Shown here: positions 1 to 9,230 of the stretch, in pieces
Layout: each line of letters starts with the position of its first letter
Numbering within the stretch: position 1 is the first letter of the stretch
DNA from: Mesorhizobium japonicum MAFF 303099
Lineage (GTDB): Bacteria; Pseudomonadota; Alphaproteobacteria; Rhizobiales; Rhizobiaceae
Direction: 5' to 3'
Length of the DNA stretch: 64,000 nucleotides
Assembly (NCBI RefSeq): GCF_000009625.1
Contig: NC_002679.1
Span: forward strand, 1 to 64,000
Position numbers and translations under genes: made by a program
Notes under the pieces: model-generated
The model's input: the letters and a program-made list of their open reading frames with translations, nothing else
What the model was told of the DNA's origin: nothing
The model's database searches: none

Positions 1-2013
1 TTAATTAAGGCTTGCCGAAGAATTCGGAGATCGCCTCTGTTAGTACAAACTTCTTCCGTTATTTCCAGTGCTCTCGTTTCGAGCGCCATAGGATATGCCA
101 TAGGGTTTCCGGTTTCGAAGTTTTTCGACAGCAATATTCGGATGCGCTTGCTTATCGCGCCGGTCATCGGACTGGGAATATTCGGCGCTGCAGGTGTTTC
201 CATTTTTCATTTGTTACCTTTAACCGCGGTCAATCTTATTCTGATCGTCCTTGCGTTGTTCGCTGTCGCACTCTGGCTATCGAAAGGCGCCGTCGATCCG
301 CTGTTGCGCTCCCCGACCAATCCTGGCTTTTCCTGGTTCACTGTTGCATTTCTCCTCTGCCTTTTGCCAGCCTTCGCGATCATTCCGCAGCATTATGGGG
401 AAAGCGCCGGCGTCGGTGACCCGATCTGGGACCATGCTAAAATAGCTATTATAAATGAAATAGCTCAAAACGGCTTGCCTCCCGGCAATCCATACTATTC
501 CGAAGCAGGTACTCCCAGCACACTTATTTACTACTACGTCTGGCACTTCATCGCCGCATGTTCATCAGTCATCACCGGCGGTAGCGGCTGGGAGGCCGAT
601 ATTGCTCTTACCGGCATGACGGCGTTGTACTCGACGTTTGTCGTAACGTGGCTGGCAGTGGCACGAAGCAGAAGCTCAGATGCCGCTTGGTGGGTACTCC
701 CGCTCTTGCTTGCCAGTTCCCTTAAGCCAATCGTGCGATTTGTCTCAGGTACGTGGCTCGACACATGGATGGTACAGCAATACAGTTTCGACGCGTGGAT
801 TATTCAAACCTCATGGGCACCCCAGCACGTATTTTCTGGATCCATAGCCTTAATTGCCATCATGGCATACATACGAATTCTACATTGTAACGCCGGGCGT
901 GATCTCAGCTTGGCAGTGGTTACGGGGGCGATGCTTGCTTCTGCTTATGGCAGCTCCATGTGGGCAGGCGGCCTCTCACTGCTTTTGATATTACCCATTG
1001 TGGGGGGGCTGTCGATTTCTGATGTTGCAAGGGCCAAACGGCTGCTTCAAGTCCTCATATTACTTTCAGTCGCTGTTAGCATAGCCGTACTCTGCGCGGG
1101 CGTATTGGTCTACGAACAGGCTGTCATATTAAATGCCAGAAAAGCCGTGGAATTTTGGATATTTCCCATATTCGTGGGAATGGACGGGCTTATGGATCTT
1201 CCAGGCTTCTGGCTGTTCTTGCTTATCATCGACCTCAGTATTCTGTATGCCTCATTTCTTATTTGGACATTATCGATATCACCTGGCGATGTCGCAGCAT
1301 ACTCCCACATCGACCGGGCGATCTTTGTCACCGTTCTCGCGCCACTATTTTGCGCCCAGTTTATGCACAGCGTCATTCTGTATAATGACTTGGGGTGGCG
1401 TGTGATAATTCCATCATTGCTAGTTATGATCGCGGTTACAGCTACGCTGTTCTCCTCGCAAATTGGCAAAAGCACGTTAACCGGGCGTCTAACGACTATA
1501 ACAGCAATTGTATTCCTGGCGCCTTCAATTTTGGCCGGCGCTCAGTTTGTATACTTGTCCGACTTCCAATTTCGAGTTCAAGGACCCGAAACATTAGAGG
1601 GCACAGCTTTCAGAGCATCTCCTGAAATGTGGAAAGCTGTTCGGCAATTAACGCCATCAGATGAAGCGGTCGCCAACAATCCGCTCGATTTTGCAAACGT
1701 GACATATCGACCAGGGAATATTTCTTGGGCAACATTGTCACAAAGGCGAAATTGCGCAACGACACTGGGGTTTTTACGCTCCTATGCAGCTCAACTTACG
1801 CCAAATCAGGCATCAGAAGTCTACAACCTCTTCGTCGAAGCGTTCAGAGGTGAGGTTTCCGAAAGTCATCTTAGAGTTATGAAAGAAAAGTATCTTTGTA
1901 AGACTCTTGTGGTTACAGCGCGAGATGGTTTATGGGATAAACCGGCGCTGAACAACAGTTCAGTATACAAGCTCGTGTCCGAGAAAGAAGGGAAGTGGCG
2001 GATTTATCGATAA
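1..2013 (+). CDS. Polytopic membrane protein, GT-C-like (5' end outside window)
   Basis: The reading frame is open from the first base, so the gene probably starts upstream; the first internal ATG is at 142. The visible part is a hydrophobic protein with about ten or more membrane segments. A long first outer loop carries an Asp-His pair (WDHA, about residue 100 counted from the ATG at 142), then GLPPGNPYY and LIYYYVWH. An acidic loop followed by a Tyr-rich segment is typical of membrane glycosyltransferases of the GT-C fold that use polyprenyl-linked sugars. The C-terminal ~150 residues are soluble-looking. No family is recognised with certainty. The gene ends just before the IS110 end at 2025. 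A role in envelope glycan or glycolipid synthesis is inference. Confidence 0.6.
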   Translation, partial: LIKACRRIRRSPLLVQTSSVISSALVSSAIGYAIGFPVSKFFDSNIRMRLLIAPVIGLGIFGAAGVSIFHLLPLTAVNLILIVLALFAVALWLSKGAVDPLLRSPTNPGFSWFTVAFLLCLLPAFAIIPQHYGESAGVGDPIWDHAKIAIINEIAQNGLPPGNPYYSEAGTPSTLIYYYVWHFIAACSSVITGGSGWEADIALTGMTALYSTFVVTWLAVARSRSSDAAWWVLPLLLASSLKPIVRFVSGTWLDTWMVQQYSFDAWIIQTSWAPQHVFSGSIALIAIMAYIRILHCNAGRDLSLAVVTGAMLASAYGSSMWAGGLSLLLILPIVGGLSISDVARAKRLLQVLILLSVAVSIAVLCAGVLVYEQAVILNARKAVEFWIFPIFVGMDGLMDLPGFWLFLLIIDLSILYASFLIWTLSISPGDVAAYSHIDRAIFVTVLAPLFCAQFMHSVILYNDLGWRVIIPSLLVMIAVTATLFSSQIGKSTLTGRLTTITAIVFLAPSILAGAQFVYLSDFQFRVQGPETLEGTAFRASPEMWKAVRQLTPSDEAVANNPLDFANVTYRPGNISWATLSQRRNCATTLGFLRSYAAQLTPNQASEVYNLFVEAFRGEVSESHLRVMKEKYLCKTLVVTARDGLWDKPALNNSSVYKLVSEKEGKWRIYR

Positions 2014-2137
2014 TACGCCTTTAAAGGTAAGACCTTATGTCCTTTTGGTTGCCGGCTGTGAGGTGGTTCGCCCTACACTGGCAGTGTTGAAACGAGGGTT
2101 GCTCGTGGAGCCTATCCTCATGCCAGGAGGACGAACC

Positions 2138-3256
2138 ATGGAAGATTATAGCGAAATTTTCGTAGGATTGGATGTTTCGAAGGATCGGCATGCTGTTGCT
2201 CTCGCCGAGAGCGGGCGTAGCGGCGAGGTTCGATATGTCGGAGAGATATCCTCCGATAGTGCGTCAGTACGCCGCCTCGTCCGCAAGCTCGGACGCCCGG
2301 GTGTGCGATTGAGATTCTGCTATGAGGCTGGGCCCACCAGATACGGTCTGAAGCGGGAGATCGAAGCGCTTGGCCACGAGTGCGCCGTGATTGCTCCGTC
2401 CCTGATCCCGCGCAAGCCTGGCGATCGGGTCAAGACGAACCGCCGCGATGCCGAGAAACTTGCCCGGCTGTTCCGTGCCGGTGAGCTGACGGAGATCTGG
2501 ACGCCGGACGCTGCTCATGAGGCTATGCGTGACCTGATCCGCGCCCGCGAGGCTGCGGTGAAGGATCGAACCCGCAAGCGGCATGAGATTCGATCCTTCC
2601 TGTTGCGACATGGCAAGATTTATCCGGGCCTGAAGGCCTGGGGGACGAAGTATCTCAGATGGCTGCATGGACTGAGTTTCTCATATCGTAGCCAGGAAGC
2701 TGTCTTGCAGGAGTTGATCCTCGCAGAGTCGCAGTGCCGAGAAAGAGTAGTGCGCCTGGAAAAGGCAATCGAAGACGGCCTGCTCGACTGGCCACTCGCG
2801 CCGGTAGTCGAACGCTTGCAGGCTTTGCGTGGGGTTCAGCTCATTTGTGCGGCTACCTTCATGGTCGAAATCGGCGATGTACGCCGCTTTGCCAACCCGC
2901 GACAACTGATGGCTTATCTCGGACTTGTGCCCTCGGAGCGCTCGACCGGGGACGCCGTGCGACGGGGTGGTATCACCAAGACTGGGAATGCCCGAGTGCG
3001 CCGCGTCTTGGCCGAGAGCGCCTGGACTTACCGCTATCCGGCCAAACTGGGGAAAAGAAAATACTGCGAAAGCCGCCACATGCCAGAAGTCGTGCGAGAC
3101 ATAGCGTGGAACGCACAGGCGCGCTTGACCAAGCGCTACAGAGCCCTGATCGCGCGTGGCAAGCGCAGCACCGTGGCTGTGACCGCAATAGCTCGGGAAC
3201 TCGCTGCTTTCATGTGGGCCATCGCACGAGCGGATGAGCAGCAGGCAGGAACCTGA
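2138..3256 (+). CDS. IS110-family transposase (DEDD recombinase)
   Basis: This 372-residue protein has the N-terminal RuvC-like DEDD domain (VGLDVSKDRHAVAL near residue 8) and the C-terminal Transposase_20 domain with the conserved serine region GGITKTGNARVRRVL. The start is ATG 2138 because AGGAGG lies at 2125-2130, eight bases upstream; a longer open frame from 2045 has no such site. In the family the enzyme recombines a circular intermediate into short specific targets, guided by an RNA encoded in the element's non-coding end. About 390 bp of non-coding DNA follows the stop inside the inverted repeats. Confidence 0.93.
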   Translation: MEDYSEIFVGLDVSKDRHAVALAESGRSGEVRYVGEISSDSASVRRLVRKLGRPGVRLRFCYEAGPTRYGLKREIEALGHECAVIAPSLIPRKPGDRVKTNRRDAEKLARLFRAGELTEIWTPDAAHEAMRDLIRAREAAVKDRTRKRHEIRSFLLRHGKIYPGLKAWGTKYLRWLHGLSFSYRSQEAVLQELILAESQCRERVVRLEKAIEDGLLDWPLAPVVERLQALRGVQLICAATFMVEIGDVRRFANPRQLMAYLGLVPSERSTGDAVRRGGITKTGNARVRRVLAESAWTYRYPAKLGKRKYCESRHMPEVVRDIAWNAQARLTKRYRALIARGKRSTVAVTAIARELAAFMWAIARADEQQAGT

Positions 3257-3650
3257 TCCTCGGTCGCGACGAACAATCATCGCGCCTATCGGCGGGGACG
3301 TGGCATTCAAGGGGGAATTCCCGGCACCGCTTTGTGGCCGGCAATGCCGACGCCCGTTGTAAGAGAGGACCAGCCCCGGACGAATACATGGACATGCGGT
3401 AACCAACCCGCGCATCAGAGCTTGTTCACCCGCGTCCCAGGCCACGTCTCCACCGATAGGCGCTCCGTCGATGAGAAACCGACCGAGGAAATCGGTGTCG
3501 GGTGGAGTACTGCGCAGATCGCGCTTGCAAAAAGACATGCGCGTGCAGCAACGAAGGCTGTGGAGTTGCAACGAGAAGCGCGTTGGTCGACCTGGCGAGT
3601 GCGGCGGGGTCGTCGGTGACCTAGGTCGCGGAAGCGTTGGCGTAGCTCCG
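3257..3650. other. Non-coding right part of the IS110 element (candidate guide-RNA region)
   Basis: No convincing gene lies between the transposase stop and the right inverted repeat; the overlapping minus-strand frame 2681-3685 is a shadow of the transposase. IS110-family elements are known to encode a structured bridge RNA in their non-coding ends. This is the longest non-coding stretch in the element, so it is the natural place to look. The RNA itself is inference. Confidence 0.35.
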
Positions 3651-3826
3651 CGAACCACCTCACAGCCGGTAGCCAGAAAGGACATAAGGTCTTACCTGCA
3701 AGGCTCGCCAATGCTGCGTCAGCACTCCCAACACTCTGCTCAGCCTTAAAACCGGCAATCTGGCCGGTCTTAGTGTCTGTTCCAACAAGAGGTGAGTGAT
3801 TTCAGCGGGTTGTGATTCTGTCGGAG

Positions 3827-4616
3827 TAACCGGGGCAGATTTCCGGGTGGAGGGGGTTTGCGGGCGAGCACGTTCGTGATTCACCATCTGCGTGACGCTA
3901 CCACCGACTGATTCGCTTGAAGGCCTGTCGCTCGCTCAGTTCCACGGGCTGGTTGCTGCGCTGATCGGCGAAGTGCGCGGTCTTCAAACCCGGTCAGGAT
4001 CGCCACCGAAGGGGCGATGTGGGGGGCGATCCGCCACCACGGCTTCTCGCCGATACCGTCGTCGTATCCGATGATGCCGGCCAGTTCCGCATTGGCGAGC
4101 ATGCGCTGTGCTGGGTCCACGCCGAGCGGCTCGTCCACAAATTAATACCCATAACCTCGACCGCCGCCGCGTCGTCGACATCATGCGCCAGTTGATCTGG
4201 TGGTTCTATCGCGACCTGAAGAGCTACCGAGCTGATCCATGCCCCCAAGGGCAGCCGCACTGCGGGCCCGCTTCGAGCACCTGTTCAAACGCTGGCCCGG
4301 CTGCATCGCCGCAAGCATGAACTCCTGAGCGTTCTCGATCGTCTCGAGATCCCACTCCACACCAACGGGTCCGAAAACGACATCCGCGCCTTAGTCACCA
4401 AGCGCAAGATCTCCGGCGGAACCGTCAGTGAGGCAGGCAAGAACGCCCGCGACGTCCTGCTCGGCCTGATGAAGACCTGCATCAAGCTCGACATCTCATT
4501 CTTCCGCTATCTCGGCGGCCGCCTCGGCATACACGCACAACCGCCGATTCCACCGCTCCCGGATCTCGTTAGGCAAGCCGCTCAAGCCTGACTGCCCGGA
4601 AATCTGCCCCGGTTAC
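3827..4616 (+). mobile_element. Decayed IS66-like element with perfect 22-bp inverted repeats
   Basis: Perfect inverted repeats of 22 bp lie at 3827-3848 and 4595-4616, starting GTAACCGGGGCAG. Between them are pieces of an IS66-type transposase in different frames. An N-terminal piece starts near 3892 (SLAQFHGLVAALIGEVRGLQ), and a C-terminal piece runs from about 4363 to 4590 (TNGSENDIRALVTKRK, then DVLLGLMKTCIKLDISFF). The middle is deleted and frameshifted, so it cannot move by itself. A third copy of this terminus is at 54116. Confidence 0.7.
4363..4590 (+). pseudogene. IS66-like transposase, C-terminal remnant
   Basis: The frame encodes the C-terminal end of an IS66-type transposase: TNGSENDIRALVTKRKISGG, which in intact proteins holds the last acidic residue of the DDE triad (here E in SEND), followed by the tail LGLMKTCIKLDISFFRYLGG. 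It has no start and is separated from the N-terminal piece near 3892 by a deletion and frameshifts. Flanking perfect inverted repeats identify the parent element. Confidence 0.65.
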
Positions 4617-4624
4617 CGCAGGTT

Positions 4625-6148
4625 TTAGTTTCTGTCTCTTGCGGCTGACCGGGCGCGTTCTTGTGCGGAATGACAGAGTGCTGCTTCCGCGGCCCGGAAC
4701 GCCAGGGCCATGATGGTCATTTGAGGATTGACGCCGGGCGCTTCCGGAATGAGGCTGCCATCAGCGACAAAGAGGTTTTCGACGCCACGCACCCGTCCGT
4801 AACTGTCGACCGCGCAAGCATCCCGATGCTCGCCAGGCGGGCAGCTCGAAAACAGGTGTATGGACATCAGGTTGGTTGCCTGTTTGGGCAAAGGCTTGTT
4901 CCAGTACTCATGCACCTGATTAGGGCTCGTCCACCCTTCATGGCCGGATATGCCCGGGAACACCTTGCGGGCGCCGGCCTCAAACATGACTTGGCCAAGA
5001 CGGGTGAGAACTTGGCACAAAGCGATCCAGTCGTCAGGGGCGAGTTTGAAACCAACAAGCGGCTCATTGATGCCGGGAAGCGGCCTCACCGAGCCAACTC
5101 CGCGAGGCCGTATCATGCCGTAATATGAGCCGCAAAAACGCCAGTTCCGCATCAGATCGCCGCGATTGGTCCAGTCTTCCGCAAGCGAGAGGCCAAAGAT
5201 CGCGGGCGTAAATACTGATCCACCGATCCGCTGTTCCGGCATGAATTCGGTAATCGCCGTCAGAGGGAGCCGCGACTGATGCGCATCGACCGGCTCATCA
5301 AACAGCGCCGTTGCCCTGATTGTCGGGTGAACGCGCAGCGTATTGCCAATGCATTTGCGCGGGCCGGATCGGCGCAAAAGCGCCGGGGTGTGAATTGCAC
5401 CTGCGCACACAAACACCATGCCGGCTTTTACGCGCACTGCCATGGCATGTCCGCCTGGATCGCGTGAACGGGCAAGGACTTCTGTGGCACGGCCCTTTTC
5501 AATTCGTATGTTGTCCACCCGCGTTTGCGTCAGCAGACGCATACCGCGGTCCACTGCCTTTGGCAGAAGGGTAATCGCCATGGACTGCTTGGCGCCGTTC
5601 GGACAAACATAAGAACAGCGGTTGGCGCCCTTGCAGCCACGTTGCCCCCGTTTCAGTTCCGACACTTTCCAGCCGAGCGCTTCGCCCCCCTTCCGCAGAA
5701 TGTCGGTGGCACGTCCGAGCGGACCGGGGGTCAAGCTTGCATTTACCGCCGTCTCCGCGCGCTCGTAATATTGCGCCAATTCATCCGGCGTAAAATTCTC
5801 GATCTTATAGAGCTCGCGCCATTGATCAATGAGATTGCTATCGGCTCGCTGGGTAATAGCGCTGTTGATTTCTGTTCCTCCCCCGACGCAGCGGCCTTCG
5901 GCATAGTTAATGGGGGGGCGCCCAATCGCGGCGGTTAGTCCTCCGCTGCGCCAGGCTGCTAAAAATGCCTCGCTTGCGATAGGAGAAGCTGATGATGACG
6001 GAATATGCTTACCTTCTTCAAGCATGATTACAGAAATGCCAGCAGCTGTCAGCACATCTGCTACGCTGGCACCACCCGCGCCAGAGCCGATAATCACCGC
6101 ATCTGCTTCCAGTTGCAGTGCGTTGCCCGGTTGAAAACGGCCTTTCAT
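4625..6148 (-). CDS. GMC-family FAD-dependent oxidoreductase
   Basis: This 507-residue flavoprotein has the N-terminal dinucleotide motif GSGAGG at residues 21-26. It has the GMC signatures GRCVGGGTEINSA and a C-terminal block VDSYGRVRGVENLFVADGS followed by GVNPQMTIMALA. The catalytic pair would be His in MSIHLFSS and Asn in GVNPQ. A Cys cluster (CKGANRCSYVCPNG, about 171-184) resembles the subgroup of GMC oxidases acting on long-chain or sterol-like alcohols. It is the last gene of a minus-strand operon after an epimerase, a small transporter and a small protein that may be its partner subunit. Its substrate is unknown; an alcohol group on a lipid or isoprenoid is inferred. Confidence 0.88.
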   Translation of the reverse strand: MKGRFQPGNALQLEADAVIIGSGAGGASVADVLTAAGISVIMLEEGKHIPSSSASPIASEAFLAAWRSGGLTAAIGRPPINYAEGRCVGGGTEINSAITQRADSNLIDQWRELYKIENFTPDELAQYYERAETAVNASLTPGPLGRATDILRKGGEALGWKVSELKRGQRGCKGANRCSYVCPNGAKQSMAITLLPKAVDRGMRLLTQTRVDNIRIEKGRATEVLARSRDPGGHAMAVRVKAGMVFVCAGAIHTPALLRRSGPRKCIGNTLRVHPTIRATALFDEPVDAHQSRLPLTAITEFMPEQRIGGSVFTPAIFGLSLAEDWTNRGDLMRNWRFCGSYYGMIRPRGVGSVRPLPGINEPLVGFKLAPDDWIALCQVLTRLGQVMFEAGARKVFPGISGHEGWTSPNQVHEYWNKPLPKQATNLMSIHLFSSCPPGEHRDACAVDSYGRVRGVENLFVADGSLIPEAPGVNPQMTIMALAFRAAEAALCHSAQERARSAARDRN

Positions 6149-6157
6149 GTCAAGGCC

Positions 6158-6532
6158 TTAATTCCCTGCAGGCCGTACGTATAACAGTCTTGCCGCCACG
6201 GGCATCTGCTCATAAAATGCGAGCAGCGTCATCGATCGATAAAGGCGCACGACGGATGTGATGGGACCGGGCGATCTCTGCAGAAGATTATAAAACCTGT
6301 CTGCGCGAAGCGCGCTTGCCAACGGACCGCCCGCGCCGGCTGAAATCAAGAAGACGCAAAGGCTCAGGAAGATCGAAACGCTTCGAACCGCCAAGCGAAT
6401 ATGAAAGGGCGCACCTGCAATGGCTCGGGTGACGCTCGGTACGACTTCAGTTACTACGGCTGATTTTTCTTCTCCGTCGAGTAGTGGCCACGCAGGTATC
6501 AGTGTTGCCACAATCACTCGATCGAATACCAT
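6158..6532 (-). CDS. Small protein, possible GMC oxidoreductase partner subunit
   Basis: This 124-residue protein starts at ATG 6532, one base after the preceding transporter gene ends (6534). An upstream open extension is the other frame of that gene and is rejected. The sequence shows VATLIPAWPLLDGEEK near the start, one hydrophobic segment near residue 50 (SIFLSLCVFLISAGAG) and a C-terminal block with RFYNLLQRSPGP and LLAFYEQMPV. GMC dehydrogenases are often encoded next to a small helper (the gluconate 2-dehydrogenase subunit 3 type). Its position 9 bp before the GMC gene fits that. The assignment is inference from layout and weak sequence resemblance. Confidence 0.55.
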   Translation of the reverse strand: MVFDRVIVATLIPAWPLLDGEEKSAVVTEVVPSVTRAIAGAPFHIRLAVRSVSIFLSLCVFLISAGAGGPLASALRADRFYNLLQRSPGPITSVVRLYRSMTLLAFYEQMPVAARLLYVRPAGN

Positions 6533-6533
6533 T

Positions 6534-6887
6534 TCAGTCTCCTCGAGCCAGAAGAATAATACCGGCCAAGACAAGACTGAGACCAATCCGTTTGGACAGA
6601 TGGAACGGTTCTCCAAAAATGTAGTATGATGCAACCGCCAGCATCGCAAACGCGGAACCCGCCAAAATCGGATAGGCGACGGACACCTCCATGGAGTCGA
6701 GAGCCTTTGCAAAAAACACCACGTTGATGCCGTAAAATAGCAATCCGCCTATAAAGCTAATTGAGAGAAACTTATCGGTTGGTCCAGCGTCGGTAGGCAG
6801 GGAGATCCTGCTCCATTTCAGCAACATATTGCCGATACAGGAATTCAAACCCGCAGCAAGAACCATGATCACAGGTGGCGTATTCAT
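6534..6887 (-). CDS. SMR/EamA-type small membrane transporter
   Basis: This 117-residue, four-helix membrane protein resembles EmrE/ArnE-type transporters: VSVAYPILAGSAFAMLAVAS in helix 3 and LSLVLAGIILLA at the end. Such half-size proteins work as dimers, exporting cationic drugs or flipping polyprenyl-linked sugars across the inner membrane. The start overlaps the stop of the upstream epimerase gene by four bases (ATGA), so the two are translationally coupled. With a sugar-nucleotide-type epimerase beside it and a GT-C-like protein at 1-2013, flipping of a glycolipid is plausible, but the substrate cannot be read from sequence. Confidence 0.75.
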   Translation of the reverse strand: MNTPPVIMVLAAGLNSCIGNMLLKWSRISLPTDAGPTDKFLSISFIGGLLFYGINVVFFAKALDSMEVSVAYPILAGSAFAMLAVASYYIFGEPFHLSKRIGLSLVLAGIILLARGD

Positions 6888-7933
6888 CCCGGGGCCATCC
6901 GCAATACGTAAGGAACCAGTGCCAGAATTTGCTGCTTGACCGGCGACTTATGGCGTGACGCTCTGCCTTTGCTCAGAGAGGCCTTATTGGCCTGATACCA
7001 ATCATAAGTTTCGATGATCATCTGAGAATTAGAATACTTCGGCATAAAATCAAGTTCTCTCTGTGCTTTCGAAATATCGAAATACATCGAGCGCCCGTAC
7101 ATAAGCGAATGGTAGGGACCCAAGGGAGAAAGCCCGAGCGTACTTGCTAAATTCGCTGCAAGGGCAGTCGGCCTCATTGGAATAGACTTGATACGGCTTT
7201 CGGTTCCAGTATGGTCAATTACCGTCTGCAGAAGTTCACGCATTGTGCCAAATTCGGCCGCCCCAATATTGTATTCCGCAAATCCCCGCATATCCGATGC
7301 TGCAATGCATGCCCAGGCCAAATCATCCGAGTGAACGAACTGATATCTGTTATTCCCGCCAGCAAAAACTGGAATGTCGAGGCCCCGTTCTATCCAGTCA
7401 AAGAGAATTTGGACGATGCCAAGGCGGCCGTGTCCGAGAATGGTCCGCGGGCGCACAATCGCCACATCCAGACCATGGCGTTGCATTGCCTCCTTGCAAA
7501 TCATTTCTCCTGCCAATTTTGCGCGTCCGTAGTCTTCAGCAGGATTGGTCACTGTATTTTCTGTGACGGGATTCGCTTTGGGGACGCCAAAAACAGCGCT
7601 GGAAGAAGTATAGATCAGCTTCACGACTCCTGCCGCAACCGATTCGTCGGCAAGGATCTGAGTACCGTCCTTGTTGATGGACCAGAATAGGTCCACATCC
7701 TTGGCTAAAGGCACTTGGGCAACGTTGTGGAACACCTTTTTGACGCCGGAGACTGCTTGTTTGACCGCGTTACGGTCCAGAATCGTGCCTTTGAAAAATT
7801 CCAGATTAGGATGACTGAAGCCAGGGAAATTTAGGTCGAACACGCGAACGTGGGTTCCTTGCTCAAGTAACTGTTTGGTCAACAATTCCCCAAAATATCC
7901 CGAACCGCCGGTAACTAGAGCTGTATTCACCAT
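6884..7933 (-). CDS. NAD-dependent epimerase/dehydratase (extended SDR)
   Basis: This 349-residue protein of the extended short-chain dehydrogenase family has the Rossmann motif TGGSGYFGE at residues 8-16. The first catalytic residues are in YTSSSAVFG, and the YxxxK pair is DYGRAKLAGE. It is close in type to sugar-nucleotide epimerases and 3-beta-hydroxysteroid dehydrogenase-like enzymes. The C-terminal ~30 residues are basic and end in VPYVLRMAPG, possibly a membrane contact. It is the first gene of the four-gene minus-strand operon, with its promoter in 7934-8170. Whether it acts on a nucleotide sugar or on a lipid-linked hydroxyl group is open. Confidence 0.85.
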   Translation of the reverse strand: MVNTALVTGGSGYFGELLTKQLLEQGTHVRVFDLNFPGFSHPNLEFFKGTILDRNAVKQAVSGVKKVFHNVAQVPLAKDVDLFWSINKDGTQILADESVAAGVVKLIYTSSSAVFGVPKANPVTENTVTNPAEDYGRAKLAGEMICKEAMQRHGLDVAIVRPRTILGHGRLGIVQILFDWIERGLDIPVFAGGNNRYQFVHSDDLAWACIAASDMRGFAEYNIGAAEFGTMRELLQTVIDHTGTESRIKSIPMRPTALAANLASTLGLSPLGPYHSLMYGRSMYFDISKAQRELDFMPKYSNSQMIIETYDWYQANKASLSKGRASRHKSPVKQQILALVPYVLRMAPG

Positions 7934-8744
7934 CTCTGACCTACAAAAAGCTGAAACCCAATTTCAAGAAACTGCTGAGACCACTTGTCAGCCTTTCGTT
8001 CGTGCGGACCGCTATCATGCGGTTCAGTGCAAAACCTAGTCCCTTACTGCGATGCATTTGCTGCTAATCAAGCATGTTCCGTGCCAAAGGGAAAAATGTT
8101 TTGTATCAGAACGATAGCGCCATAACTGCCGTGTCGCATATTCGACATCGTTAGATTGCAGACAAAAACAGAATGCAGTTGTCTTTAGCAGTGTGGATCG
8201 ATTGGCCATGTACGGAGAACTGCTCTTTGGTTGCCCGAGCCATGGAGTCCCAGCAGGTTAGGAACAGCATGAGCAAAAGACACGGCCTGGATGCCGATGC
8301 CGCGGGCTGTCACCCAAGTGCCTCTTGCGGGTTCTGGCCGGCCCAAGGAAGCGGACTGGGCGGCGGGGATGAGGACGAACTGGCAGTCGCGCGATTAAAA
8401 CACCGAGGCCTATAAGTGTTTTGATGGCGGGAAGGCAGCTCATCCGCGGCGCCCCCTCGGTTCGGCTGTTCGCCCTTGTCGCGCAGTGCGAGTTCTTCGG
8501 ATGACAGGATGTCAAGGGCCGCCGAGGCCAAGAATTCCCTGGTCGGGACGACGCACGACATGACCGCGCGCCTCCAGAGCGCGGTATCTTCAGCCAACCA
8601 AGCTATGGCGGATTCGATCGATCGTGGATGCTCCGTCGTCAAAGACAGCGCTCAAGGTTCTCTCTCCCGAGCCATGAAAGGCCGGCGGCGTAGCCGCTGG
8701 GCTTTCACTTCGGAATCTACCTGCCGATTAACGGAACTGCTTGT
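7934..8744. other. Intergenic stretch with no supported gene
   Basis: This stretch holds the upstream region of the epimerase operon (7934-8170) and about 570 bp with only weak overlapping frames on both strands. The best is a minus-strand frame at 8310-8642 starting MTTEHPRSIESAIAWLAEDT, which turns low-complexity in its second half (Ser/Pro runs). It may be the decayed head of a gene, but I recognise no family. Confidence 0.4.
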
Positions 8745-9230
8745 TCAATTGAAGGCGCGTGCCACCGAAGACACCACGGCGGCGAAAGTTATTTGAGAGC
8801 TGATCCCTAACCTCCAACCCAACTTACGGTTGGAGTGGATCCACTCATGAAAGCGCTGGAGTGACACAAGGGGCTCTCGTGGATGGATGCTATGCACGAA
8901 CTGCAGCGGATCCGCCAAGATTGCGGCGACGGCGCCGAGCGAGACAACCCAAGCTGAAGAAGGTGTAGCAAACAGCCACATCGCGAGCGCTAGGCCTGCG
9001 CAGGCGTCAACACCAATGCAGATCAGATCGATTACTACGTCTCGGTTCAATCTAAGGCGCCGATTGTCGGCACCCTCCCCAACTGAGATCGACCGAAGCG
9101 GGTAGTCCCAATGCGGAATGGCATCGATCGCAAAATGGCTCGCAAAGCCAGCCACGGCTACCAGGATGGGATCGGAAGGAAATAGACTGGCAATCGCGCC
9201 GCCAACGACTGCATGTGTGCTCAAAATCAT
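8745..9230 (-). CDS. Predicted membrane protein of metal-dependent hydrolase type
   Basis: This 161-residue protein starts MILSTHAVVGGAIASLFPS and continues FASHFAIDAIPHWDYPL, HExx-free but with the His/Asp pattern H-x(n)-HFAIDxxPHWD of small membrane proteins related to the YdjM-type predicted metal-dependent hydrolases. About three to four hydrophobic segments follow, and the C-terminal part is polar. The conserved His and Asp residues near the membrane suggest metal binding. It is a single gene with no operon partners. It may be an intact host gene in otherwise eroded DNA; its function is unknown. Confidence 0.55.
   Translation of the reverse strand: MILSTHAVVGGAIASLFPSDPILVAVAGFASHFAIDAIPHWDYPLRSISVGEGADNRRLRLNRDVVIDLICIGVDACAGLALAMWLFATPSSAWVVSLGAVAAILADPLQFVHSIHPREPLVSLQRFHEWIHSNRKLGWRLGISSQITFAAVVSSVARAFN

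Larger units (their letters stand above)
2025..3697 (+). mobile_element. IS110-family element with ~47-bp terminal inverted repeats
   Basis: Imperfect inverted repeats lie at 2025-2070 and 3651-3697. They differ by one indel and two substitutions; the outer part reads AGGTAAGACCTTATGTCC. They enclose one DEDD transposase gene (2138-3256) and a long non-coding right part (3257-3650). Most IS110 elements lack long terminal repeats, so these ends are unusual. The element may be intact. I did not see an obvious target duplication, as expected for this family. Confidence 0.75.

Noticed and set aside
2681-3685. 334-residue minus-strand open frame across the first IS110 element
   Set aside because: It spans the transposase on the other strand and runs into the inverted repeat; no family features.
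6533-6712. Upstream extension of the small GMC-partner gene
   Set aside because: The extension is the out-of-frame reading of the SMR-type transporter gene; ATG 6532 fits the operon spacing.
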